64,000 nt of DNA from TCS55 sp045569055 (GTDB taxonomy: Bacteria; Fidelibacterota; Marinisomatia; Marinisomatales; TCS55). The position numbers and the translations under genes are program-made. The notes under the pieces are model-generated. The model worked only from the letters and a program-made list of their open reading frames with translations, searched no databases and was not told where the DNA came from. The DNA is taken from the NCBI GenBank assembly GCA_045569055.1, contig JBJKZT010000013.1, positions 124,001 to 188,000 of the forward strand, given 5' to 3'. Shown here piece after piece: positions 7,851 to 16,847 of the stretch (position 1 is the first letter of the stretch; each line of letters begins with the position of its first letter).

Positions 7851-9320
7851 CTAGCTATCTGATACCTGATAGTTAGGAGCTTCCTTCATAATTTTTACCT
7901 CATGAGGGTGGCTTTCTTTTATTCCAGCAGTTGTTGTTTGAATAAATTCAGCTTTTTTATGAAAATCTTCAATATCTTTAGCTCCACAGTAACCCATTGA
8001 TGATCGAAGTCCACCCATAAGTTGATGAATTGTATTTTTTACTGGCCCCCTATACGGGACCATACCTTCTATTCCTTCTGGTACTAATTTTGTAGCTTCT
8101 GAATTTTCTTGAAAATAGCGATCACCACTTCCTTGTTTCATTGCTCCAAGAGACCCCATACCTCTATAAGATTTATATTGTCTGCCTTCAAAAAGAATAA
8201 ACTCTCCAGGGCTTTCATCCATCCCTGCTAACATTGAGCCCAACATCACAATTTCCGCACCAGCAGCAATTGCTTTTGATAAGTCTCCACTATAACGAAT
8301 TCCTCCATCAGCTATAACTGGAATATTTTGTTTTTTAGCTTCATCTACAGAATTCATAATACCAGATAATTGAGGCATCCCTACCCCAGCTACAATGCGA
8401 GTAGTGCAACTAGCTCCTGCTCCAATACCTACTTTAACTGCATCCACGCCAGAATCAATTAGTGCTTTTACACCATCTGATGTTGCAACATTACCAGCTA
8501 TAACTTGTAAATCACCAACTGACTTTTTAATTTTTTCAATAGATTTTAATACACCAGAAGAATGACCATGAGCTGTATCAATTACTATTACATCTACATC
8601 ATTATCCGATAAAGTTTGACAACGATCAATAGAGTCTTTACTAATTCCAATAGCCGCACCAACTCTTAATCGACCTCTGTTATCTTTACATGCATGAGGA
8701 AAATCTTCTTTTTTCTGAATATCTTTAACTGTAATTAAACCCGCAAGATTACCTTCATCATCAACAACTAATAATTTTTCAATTCTATGCTGTTGCAAAA
8801 CTTCTTTTGCTTCATCTAAAGTTGTTCCTTTTTTAACTGTCACTAAATTTTCAGATGTCATTCTATCACGAACCGAAAGATTATCATCTTTTTCAAAACG
8901 AATATCACGATTAGTTATAATTCCTACTAACTTGCCATTATCAACAACAGGTAATCCACTAATATGATAATTATTCATAACATTTTTTGCATCTCTAATA
9001 GATTTATCAATGGTAAGAGTAACAGGATTAGCAATCATTCCACTCTCTGAACGTTTAACTCTATCTACCATTAGAACTTGATCATTTATAGATAAATTTT
9101 TATGTATTATACCTATTCCACCTTCACGAGCTAGAGCTATAGCCATATCGCTCTCTGTAACTGTATCCATGGCAGCTGAAAGAAGAGGAATGTTCATATT
9201 AATCTTTTTAGTCAAACGTGTCTTTAGATTTACTTCTCGTGGCAGTACGTGAGACTCTTGAGGTACTAATAGTACATCATCAAAAGTTAGAGCTTGAACA
9301 AAAGGAGGGCGATTTTTCAT
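7851..9320 (-). CDS. guaB: Inosine-5'-monophosphate dehydrogenase
   Basis: Oxidises IMP to XMP with NAD+, the committed step to GMP. 489 aa with a TIM barrel interrupted by two CBS domains (roughly 95-205, containing HISGLPVVD and HRIEKLLVVD). The catalytic Cys is in GIGAGASCTTR near residue 305, and the flap carries SYRGMGSLGAMKQGS. The C-terminal GGLRSSMGYCGA is typical. It begins 4 nt after the hutH stop, so it is probably cotranscribed with hutH, an unusual pairing of purine synthesis with histidine degradation. Confidence 0.97.
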   Translation of the reverse strand: MKNRPPFVQALTFDDVLLVPQESHVLPREVNLKTRLTKKINMNIPLLSAAMDTVTESDMAIALAREGGIGIIHKNLSINDQVLMVDRVKRSESGMIANPVTLTIDKSIRDAKNVMNNYHISGLPVVDNGKLVGIITNRDIRFEKDDNLSVRDRMTSENLVTVKKGTTLDEAKEVLQQHRIEKLLVVDDEGNLAGLITVKDIQKKEDFPHACKDNRGRLRVGAAIGISKDSIDRCQTLSDNDVDVIVIDTAHGHSSGVLKSIEKIKKSVGDLQVIAGNVATSDGVKALIDSGVDAVKVGIGAGASCTTRIVAGVGMPQLSGIMNSVDEAKKQNIPVIADGGIRYSGDLSKAIAAGAEIVMLGSMLAGMDESPGEFILFEGRQYKSYRGMGSLGAMKQGSGDRYFQENSEATKLVPEGIEGMVPYRGPVKNTIHQLMGGLRSSMGYCGAKDIEDFHKKAEFIQTTTAGIKESHPHEVKIMKEAPNYQVSDS

Positions 9321-9324
9321 AATG

Positions 9325-10851
9325 TTAATATAGGTTTATATGTTTTTTTAAAATGTTTAAAATTTCTCCTGATCTAATAGAGTTATCAATAATTTCAATA
9401 TCATTAGATAGAGGATGATCATGTAATGTTAAAACTTTGGATTTCTTTAGTAATTTCATTAAATCTTTTAAAGCTAATCCTGAAGAAAGATTTTTATGAA
9501 AACGATAATTAATATTTCCTGAAACTAATATTTCAATAGCTAAAATTAATCTAATATTATTAATTATTCGTAAACATTTACGACCTGACCAAGGAGCCAT
9601 GCTAACAAAGTCTTCTTGCCCTGCTGAAGTAGAAATTGAATCAATACTTGCAGGATGAGCTAAAGTTTTATTTTCTGATGCAAGAGAAGCTGCAGTTACC
9701 TGTGCTAACATAAATCCAGATTCTAAACCAGGATTGATTGCACCAAACATTGGAATACGATCACCTATTCCTTTCATAAAATAGTTAATTCTACGTTCAG
9801 CGACAGCTCCAATCTCCGACATGGCTATTGAAAGCGTATCTAAAGCTTGAGCTACATGTTCAGCATGAAAATGCCCCGAATTCATTATTTTTCCATTTGG
9901 GAAAACTAAAGGATTATCGGATATTGAATTAAGTTCATTATTAATAATTTTTTCAACATTATCAAATATATCACGACTGGCACCATGTACATGTGGAATA
10001 CATCTTATGGAATATGGATCTTGAATTTGATCACAATTATCATGAGATTTAACAATCTCACTATTTTTAAGTAAACTGTAAATATTTTTGGAAACTTTAA
10101 GTTGACCAGGGTGTTTTTTTAATTTGTGAACTTTTGGATTAAAAACTACTTTTGTAGATAAACTTGCTTCCGTTGACAAAGCTCCGCTCACATCTGCAAT
10201 TTTCAAAAGTTTTTCAGATTCAAACAAGGCACGAATACCTAATGCAGTCGAAACTTGAGTGCCATTTAAAAGACTTAAACCTTCCTTTGCTTCAAGAGTA
10301 ATTGGTTCAATGTTAGCTTCTTTCAAAGCTAATAAAGAAGGCATTGTCCTATCTTGAAAATGCACATGACCTTCCCCTATAGTTGCTAAAGCCATATGAG
10401 CTAAAGGTGCTAAGTCTCCCGATGCACCTACCGATCCTTGCCTTGGAATTATTGGTAAAATATCATGGTTTAGCATATTAACAAGTAATTTTGCTAAAAC
10501 TGGGCGAATACCACTATAACCTTTTGCCCAAGTCATCAGCTTAAGAATCATAGAAACTCGAGTAACTCCTAAATCTAAAGATTTCCCAACACCACAAGCA
10601 TGACTACGAACTAGATTTAATTGGAGAGTCTTAAGGTCAGAAGAACCAATAGGAACATTACTTAGCTTACCGAACCCTGTATTAACACCATAAACTTTCT
10701 GATCTGACTTTAAAATTTTTTTTAGAAGATTATTAGATTTTTTAATTCTTGAATTAGCTTCAGAAGAAAGGCGAATTTGACATGGAGAATTCAGAAGAGG
10801 GGTTAGTTCTTTCCAACTTATAGAACTAGTAGATATAAGTAGTCTTTCCAT
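9325..10851 (-). CDS. hutH: Histidine ammonia-lyase
   Basis: Non-oxidative deamination of L-histidine to urocanate. 508 aa, family length. The MIO cofactor triad Ala-Ser-Gly is at residues 143-145 within GSVGASGDLAPLAHMAL. YGVNTGFG (about 54-61) and the later SAGQEDFVSMAP region are the other conserved parts. The phenylalanine/tyrosine-lyase relatives share the fold, but these motifs and length fit HutH better. Urocanase and imidazolonepropionase are not in the window. The gene is divergent from the ureohydrolase at 10989. Confidence 0.92.
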   Translation of the reverse strand: MERLLISTSSISWKELTPLLNSPCQIRLSSEANSRIKKSNNLLKKILKSDQKVYGVNTGFGKLSNVPIGSSDLKTLQLNLVRSHACGVGKSLDLGVTRVSMILKLMTWAKGYSGIRPVLAKLLVNMLNHDILPIIPRQGSVGASGDLAPLAHMALATIGEGHVHFQDRTMPSLLALKEANIEPITLEAKEGLSLLNGTQVSTALGIRALFESEKLLKIADVSGALSTEASLSTKVVFNPKVHKLKKHPGQLKVSKNIYSLLKNSEIVKSHDNCDQIQDPYSIRCIPHVHGASRDIFDNVEKIINNELNSISDNPLVFPNGKIMNSGHFHAEHVAQALDTLSIAMSEIGAVAERRINYFMKGIGDRIPMFGAINPGLESGFMLAQVTAASLASENKTLAHPASIDSISTSAGQEDFVSMAPWSGRKCLRIINNIRLILAIEILVSGNINYRFHKNLSSGLALKDLMKLLKKSKVLTLHDHPLSNDIEIIDNSIRSGEILNILKKHINLY

Positions 10852-10988
10852 TGGTCAATTTAGACAAATTTAAAGACATTGAACAAGGATCGTGAAATTA
10901 ATCTCTATTATTTACTTATTCTTATTTTTAATAGATTATGCATATGTATTTCATTATCTTATTTAATTAAATATCTAGGCTTTTTAAT

Positions 10989-11780
10989 ATGCTATCTATT
11001 TTAAGTTTTCCATCAGATGAAAATTCGTCTTTTATTAGAGGTTGTTCTAAAGCACCAACTGCAATTATCAAGGCTTTTAACTCTGAATCTTCTAATATGT
11101 TCTCTGAAAATGGTTTTAATTGTGGTAATAATGAACAGGTTCGTATTTTAGAAACGCTAGAACTTCAATCTGGCAAAGCTGCCATGGATCAAATCAAAAA
11201 TGCAGTAAAAAAAGAATTAGCAAAAAGTAAAAACATTATTTCAATTGGCGGTGATCACTCAATAACGTATCCAATTATTGAGGCTTATTCAAATGACTTC
11301 AAGTCATTGAATATTCTCCATTTTGATGCACATCCAGATATTTATAATAATTTCAATAATAATCCTTACTCTCATGCTTCCCCATTTGCTCGAATAATGG
11401 AGAAATCATTAGTTAAGCGCTTAGTACAAGTAGGCATAAGAACACTAAATGATCATCAAAGAGATCAAGTTGAAAAGTTTGGCGTTGAAGTGATTGAAAT
11501 GAAAGATTTTAATTCTGATTTATCACTGCAGTTTGATGGACCTGTCTATATTTCACTAGACATTGACGGGCTTGATCCTGCATTTGCTCCAGGAGTTTCA
11601 CATCCAGAGCCAGGCGGATTAACTACAAGAAATGTTATTAATATAATAAATCAGTTAAAGGGAGAAGTTGTTGGCGGTGACATAGTGGAGTATAATCCAA
11701 ATAAAGACGTAAATAACATAACTGCTTTTACTGCAGCTAAGCTTTTGAAAGAAATGATTGGCAAAATTATGAATCCTTAA
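10989..11780 (+). CDS. Arginase/agmatinase-family ureohydrolase
   Basis: 263 aa binuclear Mn enzyme. Metal ligands are visible: His90 in GGDHSITYP, Asp113/His115/Asp117 in HFDAHPDIY, and Asp191/Asp193 in SLDIDGLDPAFAPG. The block YSHASPFARIME in place of HGTPF-type sequences resembles the plant arginase/agmatinase branch (family knowledge). Substrate could be agmatine, arginine or, given divergent hutH, N-formimidoylglutamate (HutG role). The motifs fit agmatinase/arginase better than HutG, but this cannot be settled by eye. It ends 5 nt before the convergent GH1 stop. Confidence 0.85.
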   Translation: MLSILSFPSDENSSFIRGCSKAPTAIIKAFNSESSNMFSENGFNCGNNEQVRILETLELQSGKAAMDQIKNAVKKELAKSKNIISIGGDHSITYPIIEAYSNDFKSLNILHFDAHPDIYNNFNNNPYSHASPFARIMEKSLVKRLVQVGIRTLNDHQRDQVEKFGVEVIEMKDFNSDLSLQFDGPVYISLDIDGLDPAFAPGVSHPEPGGLTTRNVINIINQLKGEVVGGDIVEYNPNKDVNNITAFTAAKLLKEMIGKIMNP

Positions 11781-11785
11781 AAAAT

Positions 11786-13201
11786 CTAAAATCTAGATAT
11801 AATATCTATAAAATGCTTAGATCCTTCTCTTAATGTTCTTTTTTGAGTTTTAAAATCAACTTCATATAAACCAAATTTCATATCATATCCTTCTGACCAT
11901 TCAAAATTATCCATTAAAGTCCAGTAATAGTAACCTTTAATATCGGCACCTTCTTTAATCGCTCTAGATACTGCATATAAATAACGATCAATATATTTTG
12001 AACGAATATTATCATCCTTATCAGCTACACCATTCTCAGTAATAATTATAGGTTTTCCTATAGCGTTAACTCTTTTGATTGACCTGTAGATGGCCTCAGG
12101 GTATAAAGGATAAGGCATATCAGTCATTTCTTCATCGTCGTAAAATTCAAATCTGAAAAATTCGTTCAACTTAAATTGAAACTTAACTCGATAATGAGAA
12201 TAATTATTCAAACCAACAAAATCTAATGTTTTAATTACCGATGGATCATTAAATACAATTTTATCCATACCAGGCATGCTAAATTCGAAATTACCTGTTA
12301 AAAAATAGTCAATGGCTCCTTGATTAAAAACACCATCAAGAGTACGACTAACAAACCAGTCCATCGGATTCCATCGATTATATGGATCAAAAGGAAAGAT
12401 ATTTTTTACAATACCAATTTGGTGGTTATTACCATTTTTATAAGCCTTCAACGTATTATAAACTTCGGTATGGGCTAATAATAAATTTTTCATTACAATT
12501 CCAGCCAGATTAGGATCTTTCTTCCCAGGCGGGAAAACCCCATTAAAGTAACCCTGGCTTGTGTATACAGCAGGCTCATTTATAGTACACCAAGTAAAAA
12601 CTCTATTGTTTAGCGCTTTAAATACATGCTCACTAAATCGTGTAAAATATTTAATATTTTCTTCTTTTTCAAACGCTCCTAAATCTTCGAACCAGATCGG
12701 ATTAGAAAAGTGATGTAAAGTTATAACTGGAGTTATACCTGCAGATATTAAAGCATCGCAAACATCTTGATAATGTTTAATTGCTTCTTCATTAAATGTT
12801 CCTTCTTGAGGTTCTATCTTACTCCATTCAACAGAAAATCGATAAACATCAACTCCTAATTCCTTAATAAGTAGAATATCTTCTTTATATCTATTCCAAT
12901 GATCACTAGCTAAGCCTGATTTTTCTCCTTTATGAATATGAGGTCTACCATCTTGAAAGGCACCTTCTTCCCATCTTGACCAATTATTTATTGAATTTCC
13001 TTCAACTTGATGGGCAGCAGTGGCAACACCCCATTGAAAACCTTTTGGAAAATCAAGTCTTGAAACTTCAATTTCATCCCAATTCCAACGAACTTCTGGA
13101 TACTTAATTTGATTACTTATTAAGTAAGCAATAATTAAAATAAATGGGATTAAAAATATTGAAAGCAATTTATTTTTAATCATAAAATTTTTCATAATCA
13201 C
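11786..13201 (-). CDS. Glycoside hydrolase family 1 beta-glycosidase, membrane-anchored or exported
   Basis: 471 aa retaining beta-glycosidase (TIM barrel). Acid/base Glu209 is in CTINEP and nucleophile Glu389 in IITENG; both are intact. The N-terminal signature FPKGFQWGVATAAHQVEG follows a hydrophobic segment (about 10-28), so the enzyme is likely exported or anchored, unlike most bacterial GH1, which are cytoplasmic. Probable role: cleaving beta-linked oligosaccharides in the periplasm. Its start lies at the end of the dinG gene (1 nt gap), suggesting the same transcript. Substrate specificity is not visible. Confidence 0.9.
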   Translation of the reverse strand: MIMKNFMIKNKLLSIFLIPFILIIAYLISNQIKYPEVRWNWDEIEVSRLDFPKGFQWGVATAAHQVEGNSINNWSRWEEGAFQDGRPHIHKGEKSGLASDHWNRYKEDILLIKELGVDVYRFSVEWSKIEPQEGTFNEEAIKHYQDVCDALISAGITPVITLHHFSNPIWFEDLGAFEKEENIKYFTRFSEHVFKALNNRVFTWCTINEPAVYTSQGYFNGVFPPGKKDPNLAGIVMKNLLLAHTEVYNTLKAYKNGNNHQIGIVKNIFPFDPYNRWNPMDWFVSRTLDGVFNQGAIDYFLTGNFEFSMPGMDKIVFNDPSVIKTLDFVGLNNYSHYRVKFQFKLNEFFRFEFYDDEEMTDMPYPLYPEAIYRSIKRVNAIGKPIIITENGVADKDDNIRSKYIDRYLYAVSRAIKEGADIKGYYYWTLMDNFEWSEGYDMKFGLYEVDFKTQKRTLREGSKHFIDIISRF

Positions 13202-13202
13202 C

Positions 13203-16046
13203 TCAAAATTTAGCTAGCTGATTTAATTCTTTAAACGGAATTAAATCCACAGGGATTGAGTCACTAAATGCAACACCATAACGTTTATTAATAATTCTAT
13301 CATCCATTACAATAAAAATACCTTCATCATAAGTTGTTCTAATTAAACGACCAAAACCTTGCCTAAACCTAATAACAGACTCTGGTAAGGCATAATTCAT
13401 GAATCTACTACCTCCCTGTGATTCAATCAGATCACCATAGGCTTTTACCAGTGGTTCTGTGGGAACATCAAAAGGCATTTTAACAATAATTAATATTTCT
13501 AATAAATTGCCAGGCAAATCAACACCTTCCCAAAAAGCATTCGTACCAAGTAAAATACCATTGGAAGTTTGATGCATGCCTCTAATGAGGCCAATTCTAG
13601 AAGTTTGTCTTTTTTGAGCAAAAATAGGGAGTTGTTTACCAATTGGTGAACCTTGTAAAATTTTTAGCGTAGCTTCTAACTGAGCTCTTGAAGTAAAAAG
13701 TATCATCATCCTCTTATTATAGCTTTGATGACAAGCCAATATTGTGTTTGCTATAACTTCAGGTCGTTGTCCATCAGAACCCGAATATTGGTAGTATGTA
13801 ACCTGATCATTAAAATGGAATGGACTATCAAAAATAGCTGTTTTAACATCATCAAATTCTACACCATTTAAACCTGTCCTTTGAAGATAATAATCAAAAG
13901 TAGTTTCTGTTCTAAGTGTAGCACTAGTTAAAATACAATGGTCCAATGACTTGAATAAATTTTGAGATAAGTCACCTGCTAAATCAATGGGTGCTACATT
14001 AGCAGTTAATACTAGTTCGGTTTTTTCACCAAATCTTTTAAAATTACCCTCATACCAGTATACTAAATCATTATCTTGGTTAGTTGAAATGAATTCAATA
14101 AGTAAGAGGGCATCAGTCATAAAGCCTTCGCCTCTATCCAGCAATTGATGTAGCTCTAAGAAGTCTTCTTTTGTTTCATCAATATCTAATAAAGAGTCTC
14201 GCATGCGTCTTACTTGATTACGCACTGAATGCAAACCTCTATTAAGCATTGACAGTTCTTTTTCCAATGGACCAAATTCTGCAATTAAATCTTTAATAAT
14301 TAATTTTGTAGAGTATTTTGCACCTGGATCAAATTTATGAAGGCTATTTCCAGCCATTTGATTAAAGAAGCTTTTTAAAGCATCTCTACAACTAACAACA
14401 GAATGAGAAAGATCTTTTCTATTACCTTCAAATTGAGGATGTAAACTTCCCAGTGATTTTAGCTGATTATTCCATCGAACTGAGTGATTATGATCAGGAT
14501 CGATTCTATCTAAAAAATATCCCATTGATCGTTGATCTAAAGTTGCTGTCAATTGATGGTAGGCAGCCTGAGGAAGATTATGTGCTTCATCAACAATAAC
14601 TGATTTATATTCAGGTAAAAAACCATTTCCTTCTTCCGTTTCTCCTCTACTTTTTGCTTCAGATATCATCAAAGCATGATTAACAACAATTAAATTAGCT
14701 TGATAGATCATCTTTCTTAATGGACCAAAAAAACATCCACCATTTCGTGCACATATTGGTGAAGTACAAAAACCAGGTTCACTTTGAACTGACGCCATAA
14801 GCCTAAAAGTAAAACCATTAGTAAACCCTGGACACTCATCCATGTCACCTGTTTGAGTATGTTCCAACCATACTAATAAAGGAACCAAGTACATTGCCTC
14901 TTCTGGACTTAACATCTTTTCTGCACCATTGATAAGCCAATTTAATCGTGACTTACATATATAATTATTTCGACCTTTTATTAATACAGCTTGAACTGGT
15001 GCATCTAAAGCATTTGCAAGGCGAGGAAGATCTTTATTAAATAATTGATCTTGAAGGTGTTTGGTATAACATGAAATGATCACTGGTCCATCATCAGGAT
15101 TATTAATATTATGCTTAATAGCAGGAAATAAGTAAGCCATACTTTTACCTAAACCAGTGCCTGCTTCAACAACTCCTATCCCTCCAGGACTAGATAAAAT
15201 ATCATCAACAAATTCAGAATATTTAACTTGGCTGGGTCGGTTTTCATATGCTTCAAATGAACTACTAAGGTTTCCTTCAGGACCAAAAACATTTTGACTA
15301 TTTGTTGAGACTATATTCGTTTTTCCATCATTTACAAAAATGTTTGAATTAAATGGCTTAGGAATCCTTGACTTTGTAAGTCCATCCTTAAGGTTACCAT
15401 TTTTTGCTAGAGCATTACCTAAGTCAATAAAAAGATCTTTATTATGAATTTTAAATGGCTTTAATAATTCAATTATCTTAGAAATTAAGTCCAATTTATA
15501 GCTGGAGATTTCTTCTAAAAGCTCCACAAATATCTGACCACAATTCTCAGTATCATATTCTGCTCGATGAGCTCCTTTCGTTGATAAACCAAAAAAGTCA
15601 GAGACTGCAGTAAGATTATGAGCTGGCTGAAAAAATAAAAATGCGCGAGAAAGTGTTAAGGTATCATAATATTTACGCTTAGGTAATTCTTTTTTATGGC
15701 GTAAAGCCATAGCCTCCAAAAAAGATTGATCAAATGGTGTATTATGAGCAACAATAGGATGGTCACCAATAAAATCAATAAAGTCAGATATAATTTTATC
15801 CTCAGTTGGTGCGTCAGCAACCATTTTATTTGTAATTCCAGTTATACCTTCAATCAATTCAGAAATAGGGATTCCTGGATTAACTAAAGTGGTAAACTTG
15901 TCTATAGCAATACCATCTTTAAATAGAATAGCTGCTACTTCAATAACTCTATCTGTTTGTACTTGAAGTCCTGTTGTTTCAAAATCAAGAGCGATAAATT
16001 GATCTAAATTAAGATCACGTAAAAGTTCAGATCGGGCTTTTGTCAG
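13203..16046 (-). CDS. dinG: DinG-family helicase fused to DnaQ-like 3'-5' exonuclease, non-AUG start
   Basis: About 947 aa. An N-terminal exonuclease of the DnaQ/RNase T fold carries LDFETTG (Asp21, Glu23 from the CTG start) and the HNTPFDQ and HRAEYD blocks. The C-terminal superfamily 2 helicase has Walker A EAGTGLGKS, DEAH in VIVDEAHN, a Cys cluster likely for Fe-S (CKSR, DECPGF, FCTSPICARNGGCFF) and the last helicase motif FRQGFGRLIRT. This layout matches Gram-positive-type DinG. No ATG, GTG or TTG lies between the upstream gene's TAG (16056-16058, same frame) and the exonuclease motif. CTG at 16046 with AGGG 7 nt upstream is the best start; the first TTG, at 15857, would delete the catalytic DxE. 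Confidence 0.85.
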   Translation of the reverse strand: MTKARSELLRDLNLDQFIALDFETTGLQVQTDRVIEVAAILFKDGIAIDKFTTLVNPGIPISELIEGITGITNKMVADAPTEDKIISDFIDFIGDHPIVAHNTPFDQSFLEAMALRHKKELPKRKYYDTLTLSRAFLFFQPAHNLTAVSDFFGLSTKGAHRAEYDTENCGQIFVELLEEISSYKLDLISKIIELLKPFKIHNKDLFIDLGNALAKNGNLKDGLTKSRIPKPFNSNIFVNDGKTNIVSTNSQNVFGPEGNLSSSFEAYENRPSQVKYSEFVDDILSSPGGIGVVEAGTGLGKSMAYLFPAIKHNINNPDDGPVIISCYTKHLQDQLFNKDLPRLANALDAPVQAVLIKGRNNYICKSRLNWLINGAEKMLSPEEAMYLVPLLVWLEHTQTGDMDECPGFTNGFTFRLMASVQSEPGFCTSPICARNGGCFFGPLRKMIYQANLIVVNHALMISEAKSRGETEEGNGFLPEYKSVIVDEAHNLPQAAYHQLTATLDQRSMGYFLDRIDPDHNHSVRWNNQLKSLGSLHPQFEGNRKDLSHSVVSCRDALKSFFNQMAGNSLHKFDPGAKYSTKLIIKDLIAEFGPLEKELSMLNRGLHSVRNQVRRMRDSLLDIDETKEDFLELHQLLDRGEGFMTDALLLIEFISTNQDNDLVYWYEGNFKRFGEKTELVLTANVAPIDLAGDLSQNLFKSLDHCILTSATLRTETTFDYYLQRTGLNGVEFDDVKTAIFDSPFHFNDQVTYYQYSGSDGQRPEVIANTILACHQSYNKRMMILFTSRAQLEATLKILQGSPIGKQLPIFAQKRQTSRIGLIRGMHQTSNGILLGTNAFWEGVDLPGNLLEILIIVKMPFDVPTEPLVKAYGDLIESQGGSRFMNYALPESVIRFRQGFGRLIRTTYDEGIFIVMDDRIINKRYGVAFSDSIPVDLIPFKELNQLAKF

Positions 16047-16055
16047 ATGAATACC

Positions 16056-16844
16056 CTATTTATTTTTATCATTTGGAAGATCTACCTTAAAAGATGGTAT
16101 AACTTCACCAACTGTAAAATAATTATAATATCTTAAAATCCAAAATAATGACAAAACCATGACCAAAAACCAAGGAAATCTTACAGATATGAACATTGCT
16201 GGAATAAATATTACATGCATTCTTGACCTTTGGATATGACGAATAGCGACAGGAAAAAATAGAACAACCATTGGGAAGAAAATATAAACAGCTGCAATTG
16301 TTGATATCATTGGATCATCATTTAAGTATCCCAAATATGAGCTAGAAAAAGTTAATAGAATTATTAATAATAAAGTTGGGATCATTTCTCTTTTAGATGG
16401 AATTTTATTGTTATCACTATCGATATCTATTGACCAAGTCATGAAACCGACATTAAAAAATAAAAAATAAGGTAACCCAAATAAAAAAATGTTGATATTA
16501 AAGCCAAAAGGTATTGCTCCAAACGAAAATAATAAGATTCCTTTTACAAACATTATTAAGTTTGACTGTAAAGTATTTGAATACAATAATATAGATTGAT
16601 TTAAAGATATCAATAAGGTTACTAGTAGAAGTATTCCTAAAATAATAAAGTTAAAGGTTGACCAATCCCAGTAAGACCATCTATTTAATAAAAAAATAGA
16701 TACATTGCTTCCTGCTAAAACCATTGTCCAAACACCAAACCATCTTTCTGGTTTTAGAGTATTTAACCAATCTAAATTTCTAAATAAATTAGATATTGAA
16801 TCATAACGTGCTGATCCCTTGGGAAAATATTTTTCTGCAAGCAA
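16056..16844 (-). CDS. Polytopic membrane protein of unknown function
   Basis: 262 aa; I do not recognise the family. After a polar N-terminal stretch (about 1-35, ending PERWFGVW) there are about six or seven hydrophobic segments, and the tail is charged (VDLPNDKNK). No catalytic motif is evident. It lies between the sodium symporter (3 nt upstream) and the dinG-type gene, and its TAG stop is in the same frame as the dinG-type reading frame, so its ribosomes arrive at the non-AUG start. It may accompany the symporter or be unrelated. Confidence 0.6.
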   Translation of the reverse strand: MLAEKYFPKGSARYDSISNLFRNLDWLNTLKPERWFGVWTMVLAGSNVSIFLLNRWSYWDWSTFNFIILGILLLVTLLISLNQSILLYSNTLQSNLIMFVKGILLFSFGAIPFGFNINIFLFGLPYFLFFNVGFMTWSIDIDSDNNKIPSKREMIPTLLLIILLTFSSSYLGYLNDDPMISTIAAVYIFFPMVVLFFPVAIRHIQRSRMHVIFIPAMFISVRFPWFLVMVLSLFWILRYYNYFTVGEVIPSFKVDLPNDKNK

Positions 16845-16847
16845 GTC

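Noticed and set aside
10852..10988. Operator or riboswitch in the hutH/ureohydrolase gap
   Set aside because: AT-rich with no convincing dyad or aptamer-like structure visible by eye.
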